DNA of 47,359 nt from contig CASEYC010000083.1 in the NCBI GenBank assembly GCA_949292025.1, positions 1-47,359 on the forward strand. Reading direction: 5' to 3'. A model generated the notes under the pieces. The model searched no databases. It was given only the letters and a program-made list of their open reading frames with translations, and was not told the DNA's origin. This DNA is from an uncultured Bacteroides sp. GTDB taxonomy: Bacteria > Bacteroidota > Bacteroidia > Bacteroidales > Bacteroidaceae. This document shows positions 1 through 7,522 of this stretch, piece by piece; the stretch's first letter is position 1, and each line of letters begins with the position of its first letter. Position numbers and translations under genes: made by a program.

Positions 1-1
1 C

Positions 2-421
2 TACAACACGATAGGCGTGCCCATCGCCGCCGGCGTGCTCTACCCCGTCTGCGGCTTCCTGCTCAACCCGATGATTGGCGGGGCGGCCATGGCGTTCAGC
101 AGCGTCAGCGTGGTGACGAACAGCCTGCGGCTGCGGAGGAAAAAGCTCTCTGATAATGAAGAATTAAGAATGAAGAACGAAGAATTTACAGATAAAGAGG
201 AAGAAAAGACAATGGAAAAGCAATTCAAAGTAAGCGGCATGATGTGCAACCACTGCCGCATGCACGTGGAGAAAGCATTGAACAAACTGGAAGGCGTCAG
301 TGCCACCGTCACCCTCGACCCGCCCGTGGCCACGGTGCAATTCACCGGAAAGGAATATACGCTGGAGGAACTTCAGAAGCAAGTGACGGAAGAGGCGGGG
401 GAATACACTCTGAACGAATAA
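2..421 (+). CDS. 3' end of a copper-type P1B ATPase running in frame into a heavy-metal-associated (HMA) domain (partial)
   Basis: The frame is open from the window edge, so the start lies outside. The first ~40 residues ([15 protein letters not shown], then [20 protein letters not shown]) are the last two membrane helices of copper/heavy-metal translocating P-type ATPases, which pump Cu(I) across the inner membrane. After NSLRLRRKK the family normally ends. Here the frame continues through an acidic, Glu/Asn/Lys-rich linker (about residues 54-70) into a complete HMA fold with the metal-binding motif GMMCNHC. The fusion is seen directly in the sequence. Whether one protein or two is made is unclear, because an ATG with a purine-rich RBS sits just before the HMA part. 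In the neighbouring frame TGATAA lies right where the ATPase would be expected to stop, so a small frameshift may have created the read-through. The linker DNA is a repetitive AATGAAGAA-type sequence. Confidence 0.75.
   Translation, partial: YNTIGVPIAAGVLYPVCGFLLNPMIGGAAMAFSSVSVVTNSLRLRRKKLSDNEELRMKNEEFTDKEEEKTMEKQFKVSGMMCNHCRMHVEKALNKLEGVSATVTLDPPVATVQFTGKEYTLEELQKQVTEEAGEYTLNE
212..421 (+). CDS. Possible free-standing HMA copper chaperone (internal start)
   Basis: ATG at 212 is preceded by AAAGAGGAAG about eight bases upstream, a good RBS for this organism. It would give a 69-residue protein beginning [18 protein letters not shown]. This is the usual size of a CopZ/HMA chaperone: a beta-alpha-beta-beta-alpha-beta fold holding Cu(I) with the two cysteines of MMCNHC. 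In related bacteria a small HMA protein commonly follows copA as its own gene. That is established context. Its separate translation here is inference, because the frame is also continuous with the ATPase upstream. Confidence 0.55.
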   Translation: MEKQFKVSGMMCNHCRMHVEKALNKLEGVSATVTLDPPVATVQFTGKEYTLEELQKQVTEEAGEYTLNE

Positions 422-433
422 AACAAAGGCAAT

Positions 434-634
434 ATGGAAAAGACCCCTGACTTCGACTACACCAAAGTCCCCACCGGCTACGTCCACTGTTTCCACCACG
501 ACTGCCCCCGTGCGTCCGAATGCCTGCGCCACCTGACCGGCCTGAACATCCCCGCCGATGTGCAGACCGTGCGTTGCGTCAGCCCCTCCGCCTGGCCAAC
601 AGCGGCCGACGTAAGCTATAGACAACAACTATGA
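434..634 (+). pseudogene. Truncated DUF6078-like protein (N-terminal 66 residues)
   Basis: It encodes MEKTPDFDYTKVPTGYVHCF followed by HDCPRASECLRHLTG and VRCVSPSAWP. This matches the first ~60 residues of the full-length relative at 6896-7339 almost position for position, including the cysteines of the Cx(5)Cx(4)C cluster and the later VRC. Homology stops abruptly after TAAD, and the frame ends six codons later at a TGA that overlaps the ATG of the downstream kinase (ATGA). The last Cys (KCPHY in the long copy) and the whole C-terminal half are missing. It may still be translated, since the stop-start overlap would couple it to the kinase. The family is a small Bacteroides protein of unknown function; its cysteine spacing suggests metal or redox binding, which is inference. 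Confidence 0.6.
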
Positions 635-1989
635 CTTTCCTCAAAAGACACAGCATCTTGCTGGCCGCCACCATCACCCTGCTGGTCGTGGCCGCCTACG
701 AAGCCTACTGGCTGCACGGGCTATACAGCACCCAGCGACAGGCACTCACCACCCAAATCAGTTCCCTGCTGACCGAGGCGGAAGGCTATGAATTTGCCGA
801 AAACGTGCGCAAAGGGCTGGAATCCGACTCCGCCCTCCTCTATACCCCCTCGCCCAACCCACGAGGCACGGTCATATCCGTTGCTATGGACTCCCTCAAG
901 GGGAAGCCCAAGGAAATAAATGTACACCGCATCAACCCCGACACGGAAACCGGAAAGATATTCATCGCAGGCAATTTCGACATCCGCCGGGTGGACGAAC
1001 TCTTCTCACTCTCCCTGGATTCCGTCGGTCTGCCCCTGCCCCATCACCTGCGCTTCCTGCGCGACGGGCTGGCTATTGATTCCGTGGCCACGAAGGGGTA
1101 TCAACCTGCCGGGGACGACCCGGTCATCCTGATTGTCTCCAATCTCAACAAAGGCACTTACGAACTCCGCTCACCGTCCCTCTCCCTGCACATCCTCCGG
1201 GGAATGGCGGGCGTGCTCACTGTGTCGGCGGGCATCCTGCTGATGGTCATCGCCGCATTCGGCTTCATTTACAAGGGCTTGCGGAAACAGCGGGACCTGG
1301 AACGGATGAAGAACGACTTCACCGGCAACATCACCCACGAACTGAAGACACCCATCGCCGTGGCCTATGCCGCCAGCGACACCCTGCTGGAGTGCGGCGA
1401 CTTAGGCAACAATCCCGCCCTGCGCAAAGAATACCTGAACATCATCAAGGGACAACTGGACAAACTGGCCGGGCTGGTGGAAATGATTCTTTCCACCACG
1501 CTGAAGAACAGGGACAGCCTGCGGCTCGAACTGGCCGACACAGCCGTGAAGCCCCTGCTGGAAGAAGCTGCCGCCCAAATCCGGCTGAGCGCCAAGAAGC
1601 CCTGCACGATAACGGTAGCCGTCCACCCCGACGACCTCACCGCCCGGGTGGACCGCAAGCTGATGTCCAGCGTGCTCTCCACACTGCTTGACAATGCCGT
1701 GAAATACTCGGGCAAGCAAGTGGAAATCGCCCTCTCAGCCCGACAGGATGGGGACAAGGCAATGATTTCCATCGCGGACAACGGCATCGGCATTGCCCCG
1801 AGTGACCAGGTCCACATCTTCGAGAAATTCTACCGGGTGCCCACCGGCGACGTGCACAACGTCAAAGGCTACGGCATCGGACTATTCTTTGCCCGAAGCA
1901 TCGTGGAGAAACACGGTGGCCGCCTGACAGTGGAGAGCGAACCGGGCAAGGGCAGCACATTCCATATCATCTTACCTGCAAAACAATGA
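631..1989 (+). CDS. Sensor histidine kinase (first two-component system)
   Basis: This 452-residue membrane kinase has transmembrane helices at ~9-29 and ~189-215, enclosing a ~160-residue periplasmic sensor with no recognised fold. A HisKA domain follows with the H-box NITHELKTP (phospho-acceptor His236), then a HATPase_c domain with N-box LLDNAVKYS and G-boxes ADNGIGI and GYGIGLFFA. No HAMP domain is evident. The start overlaps the preceding stop (ATGA), and the 3' end overlaps the response regulator by four bases (ATGA again), so the genes are translationally coupled. Its position downstream of a copper ATPase/HMA gene and convergent to an outer-membrane/GLPGLI operon suggests it senses an envelope or metal signal. 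The signal itself is unknown. Confidence 0.93.
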   Translation: MTFLKRHSILLAATITLLVVAAYEAYWLHGLYSTQRQALTTQISSLLTEAEGYEFAENVRKGLESDSALLYTPSPNPRGTVISVAMDSLKGKPKEINVHRINPDTETGKIFIAGNFDIRRVDELFSLSLDSVGLPLPHHLRFLRDGLAIDSVATKGYQPAGDDPVILIVSNLNKGTYELRSPSLSLHILRGMAGVLTVSAGILLMVIAAFGFIYKGLRKQRDLERMKNDFTGNITHELKTPIAVAYAASDTLLECGDLGNNPALRKEYLNIIKGQLDKLAGLVEMILSTTLKNRDSLRLELADTAVKPLLEEAAAQIRLSAKKPCTITVAVHPDDLTARVDRKLMSSVLSTLLDNAVKYSGKQVEIALSARQDGDKAMISIADNGIGIAPSDQVHIFEKFYRVPTGDVHNVKGYGIGLFFARSIVEKHGGRLTVESEPGKGSTFHIILPAKQ

Positions 1990-2678
1990 ACAACAAGATA
2001 CACGTATTGGTCGTGGAAGACGAACCCACATTGGCCCGCATCATCAAAGACGCCTTGGAGGCCAACGGTTTCCGGGTCTCCCTGGCCTGCGATGGCGAAA
2101 AAGGACTGGAAGCATTCGCCCAACTGTCCCCGGACATCCTGGTGGCGGACATTATGATGCCCCAACTGTCCGGCCTGGATATGGTGCGGAAAATCCGAGA
2201 GACGGACCGGCGCACGCCCATCCTCTTCCTGACAGCCAAGAGCACGGTGGACGACGTGGTGGAAGGCTTCCACGCCGGAGGTAACGATTACCTGAAAAAG
2301 CCTTTCGGGATGAAGGAACTGATGGTCAGGATACAGTCCCTGTTGGGCAGGCTTTCCCCCACCTCCGCCCCACAGAAAGGAAAGACGCAAATAGGCCACT
2401 ACCTCTTCGACCCCGGCAAACGGATACTGACCTACCTGCCCACGGGCGAAAGCCACGAACTGCCCAACCGGGAGAGCGAGATATTGGAACGCCTCTGTCG
2501 GCATCCGCACGCCATTGTTCCGGCCAAAGACATCCTGCTGGACCTCTGGGGCGACGACGACTTCTTCTGCACCCGGAGTTTCCAGACCCTCATTTCCCGC
2601 CTCCGACGCCGCCTCTCGAAAGACCCCGACGTGAAACTGATCAACCAGCGGGGCGAAGGCTACCGGCTGCTGTATTAG
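1986..2678 (+). CDS. OmpR/PhoB-family response regulator (first two-component system)
   Basis: The 230 residues comprise a receiver domain at ~5-118, with the acidic pair E11/D12, phospho-acceptor D55 in LVADIMMPQ, and FLTAKS carrying the conserved Lys. A winged-helix DNA-binding domain follows at ~132-228, ending RGEGYRLLY. It is the cognate partner of the kinase whose stop codon it overlaps. The gene ends nine bases before the stop of the convergent barrel gene. That operon's promoter region carries an inverted repeat at 6101-6124, making it a plausible but unproven target. Confidence 0.94.
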   Translation: MNNKIHVLVVEDEPTLARIIKDALEANGFRVSLACDGEKGLEAFAQLSPDILVADIMMPQLSGLDMVRKIRETDRRTPILFLTAKSTVDDVVEGFHAGGNDYLKKPFGMKELMVRIQSLLGRLSPTSAPQKGKTQIGHYLFDPGKRILTYLPTGESHELPNRESEILERLCRHPHAIVPAKDILLDLWGDDDFFCTRSFQTLISRLRRRLSKDPDVKLINQRGEGYRLLY

Positions 2679-2687
2679 AATGCCGGA

Positions 2688-5210
2688 CTACAAATCCACG
2701 CTGAACTTCAGCAGGAATTCCCGTGGCCGGAGATAGGTCAACGTATAGGACTGGAGCGTGGAGGACACCACCCGTTGCCGGTATTCCGCAGTGCCCACGA
2801 CGTTGTTGGCCGCCAAGGACAGTTCCCATCGCTTGGTCCGATAACTCAGGGATACATCGCAGAAATAATTCAGCCCGAGACTCTTCTCGCTGCTGTGGTA
2901 AAGTTCATTGTTCCACGAAAGCATCCATCCCGCAGCAGGCAGGATATGAAACTGGGCAAAATGCGTCCAATCCGTCACGCGACTGACCGGAACGGAAGCA
3001 TCGCTCAAATCCTTGCGACAAGTAACCGTGGCCTCGGACTTCCCTTCCACGGACAGCCACTTGGCCGGGCGGAGCGCATAATCCAACGACACGGCATAGC
3101 CATCCATCCGGGTATCCATCATCCGTCCGGAAGACAGGAAGGCATAATCCGTGGAACAGAACGAACCATTCAGCCCGACAGTCGTATTTCCCCAAAAGAA
3201 ACTTTTCGCCAGCCGGGTGTGGACGCTGTACGAGTCCGAACGATAGGTCCTGCCCGTGGCCCGCTGCACATAGACATCATCGGCCAAGGTATTCTCATAC
3301 AAGACATTGCCGGAAGAACGGACATACATCGGGCGGAGATTGAAGAAGATGCCCGTCACCGGATGGCGGTATTTATAGCCTCCCAACAAGATATGGGAAA
3401 ACCGTTCGCCCATCTGTCCGCTTCCCGCATATTGGTTGCGGTAGGCTGTGAAAAGGGGACCGATGACCAAGGATGTCCCCTCCAGCGGCGTTGCCGAGAG
3501 CCGGTAGTTGAAGGACAATTCGGATTGAGGGGACAACTTCCACTCCCAGTCCAAGGACGGCTCCGCCCAGACGTGCCCTGAGGATGCCCCTTCATACGCC
3601 TGCCGGACATAGCTGATTTTGACGCCACCCTCCAACCGGTGTTTGCCGAACCTCAGTTGGGTGGAAGGTTCCCAATAGGGCTGGACCTGTTGCCAGACTG
3701 CCCCATTGACGGATTGCCGCCGGTAGTCGAAGCCCATCGTGTTCTTTAGGAAATGCCGCCCCAGCCTCTTGCTGAACGTGGCGGCGTTCCGGGTGGAGAG
3801 CAGGTTCAGGTCCAACAACTGGGTATTCCCGTTGAGGGTCAGGAGCTGGCCGGGCAGGAAGGTACAGCCGGTGGACGAAGACAGTTGCCACACATCTCCC
3901 CGCGCCGTGGTGTGCGAGAGGCTCAGGTCTTCGGAAACCACGCGCTTGTAGGGCTTGACGCTCAGCGGGACATCCCTGCCGTTGCAGCGCATCGTCCCCG
4001 AACCGGCATCCCAGTCAGCATAGACCCGCGTGCTGCTCCGCAAATAGGTGCGGTCGGCATTCAGGGTGTAGCACACCTCGCCTTTCAATTCCTTCCGCCG
4101 GTTGGTCAGCCGATAGTCCTCCGTAATCACGGGCATCCCGTCGATGGTCAGGTAGGTGAGGGAACTCCCGCTGCGCTGTTCTTCCCGGTCAAAGAAGCCG
4201 CTGGCCTGGATGCGGAGGTCGGCATCCCGTCCGGTCTTCCACAGCCAGTTTCCGGCCAGGAGGTGACTATGGTTGAACGTGTAGCGTTGCGCGCTGAAGT
4301 TCGGGCCGCCCAACTCCATCAAGCTGATGAGGCCCGCTTCGGCTTGGTAGCCGCCCAAGTCGGCAATATCCTGCACCTCGTGGCCGATGTCGGTGCCCGT
4401 GTTGTTGTTCTTGTACATCATCAAGGTTTGGAAACGCTTGTTGAACTGCATCCCCATCAGGCGGTTGTCGTAGGTCACGCCTTCGCCTTCACCCGCCACG
4501 CCCACGCCCAAATCGGACAGTCCCGTCCACACCGAACGGGCATCTTCCTTCAAGACAATGTTGAGCGCGGCCTGCTCGCTGAAGCTGACCTCGCGCAGGG
4601 ACTTCACCTTCTGATGATGCTCCAGCACCTGCACATCCTGCACCTTGTCCGCCGGGATGTTGTTGCTGGCCACGGCATACTGCCCGCCCATCAGGTCGAG
4701 CCCCTCAATGTAAAAGCTATTGATGGCCTTGCCTTGGTATTCGATACTGCCGTTGGGCTTCACCTCCAGTCCCGGCATCTTGCGGATGACATCGGCGATG
4801 GAGCGGTCTTGGGCTTGCTTGAAGTTGGCCACGGAATACGTCAGGGTGTCCCCGCGTTGGGAAATGCGTTCGGGCTTGGCAATGACTTCCCGAAGCTGGA
4901 AGGCCGATTCCGCCAGCACAATGTCCTGCCCGTCACGGAAACCGTCCACGGACAAGGTAACGGACTTGTAACCAATGAAGCTGACGGTCAGGCGATCCGC
5001 CTCCGGCACATGCTTCAAGGAGAAACAACCCTCCTTGTCCACAGTCGTATAAGCCAAGAGTTTGTTCCCGGCCGAATAGAGCACGACATTGGCACCGGAA
5101 AGCGGACAGCCGGAAGCATCGTGCACACTTCCCCGGAGGAGCAAGGGAGACTGGGGCATCCCCTTTACCGCTCCAAGGACACATAATAAAATAAGGAGAG
5201 AAATGCGCAT
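2688..5210 (-). CDS. Outer-membrane beta-barrel protein with carboxypeptidase-regulatory and plug-like domains
   Basis: I start at the ATG at 5210, which gives a clear signal peptide (MRISLLILLCVLGAVKG) and lies four bases after the upstream stop. Longer frames would begin inside the GLPGLI gene. The 840-residue protein has a CarboxypepD_reg-like fold (~25-105, LLLRGSVHDASGCPLSGANV), then a TonB-receptor plug-like region (ADVIRKMPGLEVKPNGSIEY, FYIEGLDLMGG), then a ~600-residue barrel rich in aromatic and alternating residues. It is shorter than SusC-type receptors and there is no SusD partner. The pairing with GLPGLI is typical of Bacteroidetes outer-membrane export or surface-assembly loci, whose substrates are generally unknown. 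Control by the convergent two-component system is inference. Confidence 0.85.
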   Translation of the reverse strand: MRISLLILLCVLGAVKGMPQSPLLLRGSVHDASGCPLSGANVVLYSAGNKLLAYTTVDKEGCFSLKHVPEADRLTVSFIGYKSVTLSVDGFRDGQDIVLAESAFQLREVIAKPERISQRGDTLTYSVANFKQAQDRSIADVIRKMPGLEVKPNGSIEYQGKAINSFYIEGLDLMGGQYAVASNNIPADKVQDVQVLEHHQKVKSLREVSFSEQAALNIVLKEDARSVWTGLSDLGVGVAGEGEGVTYDNRLMGMQFNKRFQTLMMYKNNNTGTDIGHEVQDIADLGGYQAEAGLISLMELGGPNFSAQRYTFNHSHLLAGNWLWKTGRDADLRIQASGFFDREEQRSGSSLTYLTIDGMPVITEDYRLTNRRKELKGEVCYTLNADRTYLRSSTRVYADWDAGSGTMRCNGRDVPLSVKPYKRVVSEDLSLSHTTARGDVWQLSSSTGCTFLPGQLLTLNGNTQLLDLNLLSTRNAATFSKRLGRHFLKNTMGFDYRRQSVNGAVWQQVQPYWEPSTQLRFGKHRLEGGVKISYVRQAYEGASSGHVWAEPSLDWEWKLSPQSELSFNYRLSATPLEGTSLVIGPLFTAYRNQYAGSGQMGERFSHILLGGYKYRHPVTGIFFNLRPMYVRSSGNVLYENTLADDVYVQRATGRTYRSDSYSVHTRLAKSFFWGNTTVGLNGSFCSTDYAFLSSGRMMDTRMDGYAVSLDYALRPAKWLSVEGKSEATVTCRKDLSDASVPVSRVTDWTHFAQFHILPAAGWMLSWNNELYHSSEKSLGLNYFCDVSLSYRTKRWELSLAANNVVGTAEYRQRVVSSTLQSYTLTYLRPREFLLKFSVDL

Positions 5211-5214
5211 GGGA

Positions 5215-6045
5215 TTATTCCAAATCCAAATAATTCTTCTTGGCTTGCTTTTGGTCTGTAATCTCTTTCCCGCTGGCATCCGTTATCTTGACTATCTTCG
5301 CTCCAGAACCGGCCAAAGCATCCTTCGCCAAATCGGAATAGGTCTGTCCTTCACGGGCCTTACGCAGGTCCAGATACTTCTTGCGCGTACACTTCACTGG
5401 CTCATTGATACTTGGACCAAACTCCACTCGGGCATCTGACGGAGCCTGCCCGATGCCGACTGCTGTGAAGTGGAAAAGCCCGTCCTCATCCACTACCTCC
5501 AAGATAAGCCCCGGTAAACCGCCCAACACATACGGGCCGTAAGGCAAGGGCAACTCCGGACAATACCACACTGTCCACGTGCGGCCATACAGCCCAGTCT
5601 TTGCCTGATGGCAGGCATAGCCGCATATTGTCTTTACGCTATCGGTCAGCGTCCAGTCCAACTGCGGCAAGGGTTCTTCGTACTTCAGGTCGTCAGCACC
5701 TATCATATTCATATAGGTATACTTCCCTGGCTTGGGCTTACCTATCAAGACTTGCAGGCTGCTCCGGTTGGGATACTTCGCCCAAAGTTGTTGCAAGCCT
5801 GCTATACCCGCCATAACGTCTTTGGTAGAATGCTGGAGTTCGTCAGACTCTTGGAGATAGCTGCGTTGGGCGGAATTGTAGAAGACGGCAGTGGAGTTGC
5901 CTATGTCCAACTGCCAGCGGTAGGTTTTCCGTACTTTGTTGTCACGCAGGGCATCACAATCGTAGGTGATGCGGTAGACGGCTTTCTCTTGTGCGCCCAG
6001 CCAGAGGGGGAGCAGCAGCAGAATCAGTGCAAATGTTTTTTTCAT
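5215..6045 (-). CDS. GLPGLI family secreted protein
   Basis: This 276-residue protein has a signal peptide (MKKTFALILLLLPLWLGAQ) and the family signature YVLGGLPGLILEV at about residue 177-189. The family is confined to Bacteroidetes and is usually encoded beside outer-membrane barrels carrying a CarboxypepD_reg domain. That is exactly the arrangement here, with four bases between its stop and the ATG of the barrel gene. The fold is predicted to be mostly beta and periplasmic or surface-exposed, with no catalytic residues recognised. The two genes form one operon read leftwards from a promoter at about 6075-6124. Confidence 0.92.
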   Translation of the reverse strand: MKKTFALILLLLPLWLGAQEKAVYRITYDCDALRDNKVRKTYRWQLDIGNSTAVFYNSAQRSYLQESDELQHSTKDVMAGIAGLQQLWAKYPNRSSLQVLIGKPKPGKYTYMNMIGADDLKYEEPLPQLDWTLTDSVKTICGYACHQAKTGLYGRTWTVWYCPELPLPYGPYVLGGLPGLILEVVDEDGLFHFTAVGIGQAPSDARVEFGPSINEPVKCTRKKYLDLRKAREGQTYSDLAKDALAGSGAKIVKITDASGKEITDQKQAKKNYLDLE

Positions 6046-6074
6046 CGTTCTTTTGTTTTTTAGTTCAGACGATG

Positions 6075-6124
6075 CAAAGGTCGGGCACTGCGGGCAAATT
6101 CTTGTTCAACGAGGATTCAACAAG
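6075..6124 (-). promoter_or_regulatory. Promoter region of the GLPGLI/barrel operon with an inverted repeat
   Basis: Read leftwards, GACCTTTG (6075-6082) is one base off the TAnnTTTG -7 box. Just upstream lies an inverted repeat with 9-bp arms, CTTGTTCAA at 6101-6109 and TTCAACAAG at 6116-6124 (8 of 9 pairs, 6-nt loop). Its place around the -20 to -45 region fits an operator. The response regulator at 1986-2678 is the obvious candidate ligand, by inference only. Confidence 0.45.
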
Positions 6125-6196
6125 TGCAAACAGGTGTTAACTGGCCGATGCCTCAAAAAAACGTCCGCCACAACAGTTTCCACCGGAAGAAATGCG

Positions 6197-6204
6197 TATC
6201 TTTG
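6197..6204 (+). promoter_or_regulatory. -7 box of the toxin-antitoxin operon
   Basis: TATCTTTG matches TAnnTTTG exactly and lies 28 bases before the antitoxin ATG. A weak TTTC at 6177-6180 could serve as the -33 element, although the spacing is short. Confidence 0.55.
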
Positions 6205-6232
6205 TCCCCGTAACCGGTAAAAGAGAGTAAGT

Positions 6233-6526
6233 ATGAACACGCTGAACCTGAATGCGGAACTCTTCCGCGAACTGAGCTACATAGCCGATGACGAGAACAG
6301 CATGAAGAAACTGCTGAAGTATGTCAAGAAGCTGGCCGCGCAACAATACAAGACGCCCGCCCCGGCTTCCTCCATCGTGGCAGAAGAAGCCGAGTCCTAT
6401 CGCCCCAAGACCAAGGCCGAATTGATGGAAGACCTGAACGAGGTGTGCGAGGAAATCAAGCTGATACGGGCTGGAAAGTTGAAAGGGCAGACGTGGGAGG
6501 AGTTTAAGCATGAACTACACGATTAA
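6233..6526 (+). CDS. Type II antitoxin (partner of RelE-like toxin)
   Basis: This 97-residue acidic protein is predicted to be largely helical. Its C-terminal part (KAELMEDLNEVCEEIKLIR, then KGQTWEEFKHELHD) is typical of antitoxin tails that wrap RelE/YafQ toxins. Its last 17 bases overlap the toxin gene, the classic antitoxin-first arrangement that couples translation. No clear HTH or AbrB motif can be named; the N-terminal MNTLNLNAELFRELSYIADD probably mediates dimerisation or DNA binding. Antitoxins of this kind usually repress their own promoter, here the box at 6197. Confidence 0.75.
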   Translation: MNTLNLNAELFRELSYIADDENSMKKLLKYVKKLAAQQYKTPAPASSIVAEEAESYRPKTKAELMEDLNEVCEEIKLIRAGKLKGQTWEEFKHELHD

Positions 6527-6851
6527 ACTTTACCCAACTTTCAAGAAGCAGTTCAAGCATCTGCTTAAACGCTATAAGTCCTTAGAAGCGGATACCGACC
6601 GATTGGTAGAAAGCCTTTTGCAATCCCCTTATCAAGGTGCCGACCTCGGCCGTGGCCTGCGCAAAGTCCGCATGTCCATTGCCGCCAAAGGGAAAGGCAA
6701 AAGCGGCGGCGCAAGGGTCATTACCCTGATATTGGCCTACTCCGAAGAAGAATCGGAAATAAGCCTGCTTTACATCTACGACAAATCGGAGCGGGAAACA
6801 CTGACCGATGCCGAACTGACCGAACTGCTGCGACGCAACGGAATCATATAG
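6510..6851 (+). CDS. RelE/ParE-superfamily toxin (YafQ/RelE-like)
   Basis: The 113-residue basic protein begins MNYTIKLYPTFKKQFKHLLK, an N-terminal beta strand plus Lys-rich helix typical of RelE/YafQ mRNA interferases. It continues with GGARVITLILAY and ISLLYIYDKSERETLTDAEL, the central sheet and C-terminal segment of the family. Such toxins cleave mRNA in the ribosomal A site. Residues such as R/K and the KSERE stretch would supply RNA contacts, but I do not assign catalytic residues. The gene is intact. The antitoxin overlaps its start. Confidence 0.85.
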   Translation: MNYTIKLYPTFKKQFKHLLKRYKSLEADTDRLVESLLQSPYQGADLGRGLRKVRMSIAAKGKGKSGGARVITLILAYSEEESEISLLYIYDKSERETLTDAELTELLRRNGII

Positions 6852-6895
6852 CCGTTCCCGTTGCTTCCCAAACCAACCTTATGAATATCATAACC

Positions 6896-7339
6896 ATGCA
6901 ACAAGAACAACCCTTCGACTACACCCGCGTCCCCCACGACTACGCCCACTGCTTCAACCACGACTGCCCCAGGCGCGACGAATGCCTGCGCCACCTCACG
7001 GGGCTGCACATACCGAAAGACGTCCCCCTCGTGCGCTGCATCAGCCCGTCCGTATGGCCGGCGGATGCCGACAAGTGCCCGCACTACCGCACCACGAAGA
7101 AGATAACTCTCGCCTGGGGCTTGAAGCACCTGCTGGACGACCTGCCCTACAACATCGCCCTCGACGTGAACCGCTCCGTCCGCCGCCTGTGGGCGCACAC
7201 CAGCTACCAGCGCATGGCACGCCACGAACGGCCCATCACGCCGGAACTCCAACAGAAGATAGCCCGCATCCTGGCCCGCAAAGGCATCACAACCCCACCC
7301 CGCTACGACTATATCACCGAAGAATACGACTTCCGGTAA
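6896..7339 (+). CDS. DUF6078-like protein, full length
   Basis: This 147-residue protein of unknown function begins MQQEQPFDYTRVPHDYAHCF. An ATG 15 bases upstream (6881) is possible, but 6896 aligns with the start of the truncated relative at 434. The N-terminal half carries cysteines in HCFNHDCPRRDECLRH, VRC and DKCPHY. The C-terminal half is basic, with KKITLAWGLKHLLDDLPYN and TPELQQKIARILARKGI, and looks like a helical, perhaps nucleic-acid-binding tail. A Cys-rich front plus basic tail suggests a small metal-binding regulator, which is inference. It is the intact paralogue of the stump at 434-634; together they bracket the kinase/regulator/GLPGLI/toxin segment. Confidence 0.75.
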   Translation: MQQEQPFDYTRVPHDYAHCFNHDCPRRDECLRHLTGLHIPKDVPLVRCISPSVWPADADKCPHYRTTKKITLAWGLKHLLDDLPYNIALDVNRSVRRLWAHTSYQRMARHERPITPELQQKIARILARKGITTPPRYDYITEEYDFR

Positions 7340-7396
7340 AGCATTGTGTCACAGATACATCATTGGACCAGCTTTTTCCAAAGCCTGGTCCTATCC

Positions 7397-7506
7397 GGAC
7401 CACTGGGAGGTCCGCCCCGGACCACTGATTGGTCTCGGGCAGACCATTGGGAGGTCCGGGCGGGACCAAAGTATGGTCCGGCACAGACCTCTCTTTGGTA
7501 TCCCCT
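7397..7506. repeat. Tandem array of five 22-bp units with GGACC/GGTCC palindromes
   Basis: Units start at 7397, 7419, 7441, 7463 and 7485, exactly 22 bases apart. Each opens with (G/A)GACC(A/T) and most contain (A/T)GGTC(C/T) at positions 12-17, so each unit is an imperfect hairpin. A further GGACCA (7365) and TGGTCC (7386) precede the array. It fills the gap between two convergent genes (ends at 7339 and 7523), where it might double as a bidirectional terminator. The period matches four other arrays in the window. Confidence 0.85.
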
Positions 7507-7522
7507 ACGTGGCAGAAGGATG

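Noticed and set aside
7397-7506. CRISPR array
   Set aside because: Units are contiguous at 22 bases with no unique spacers between conserved repeats, and no cas genes are present in the window.
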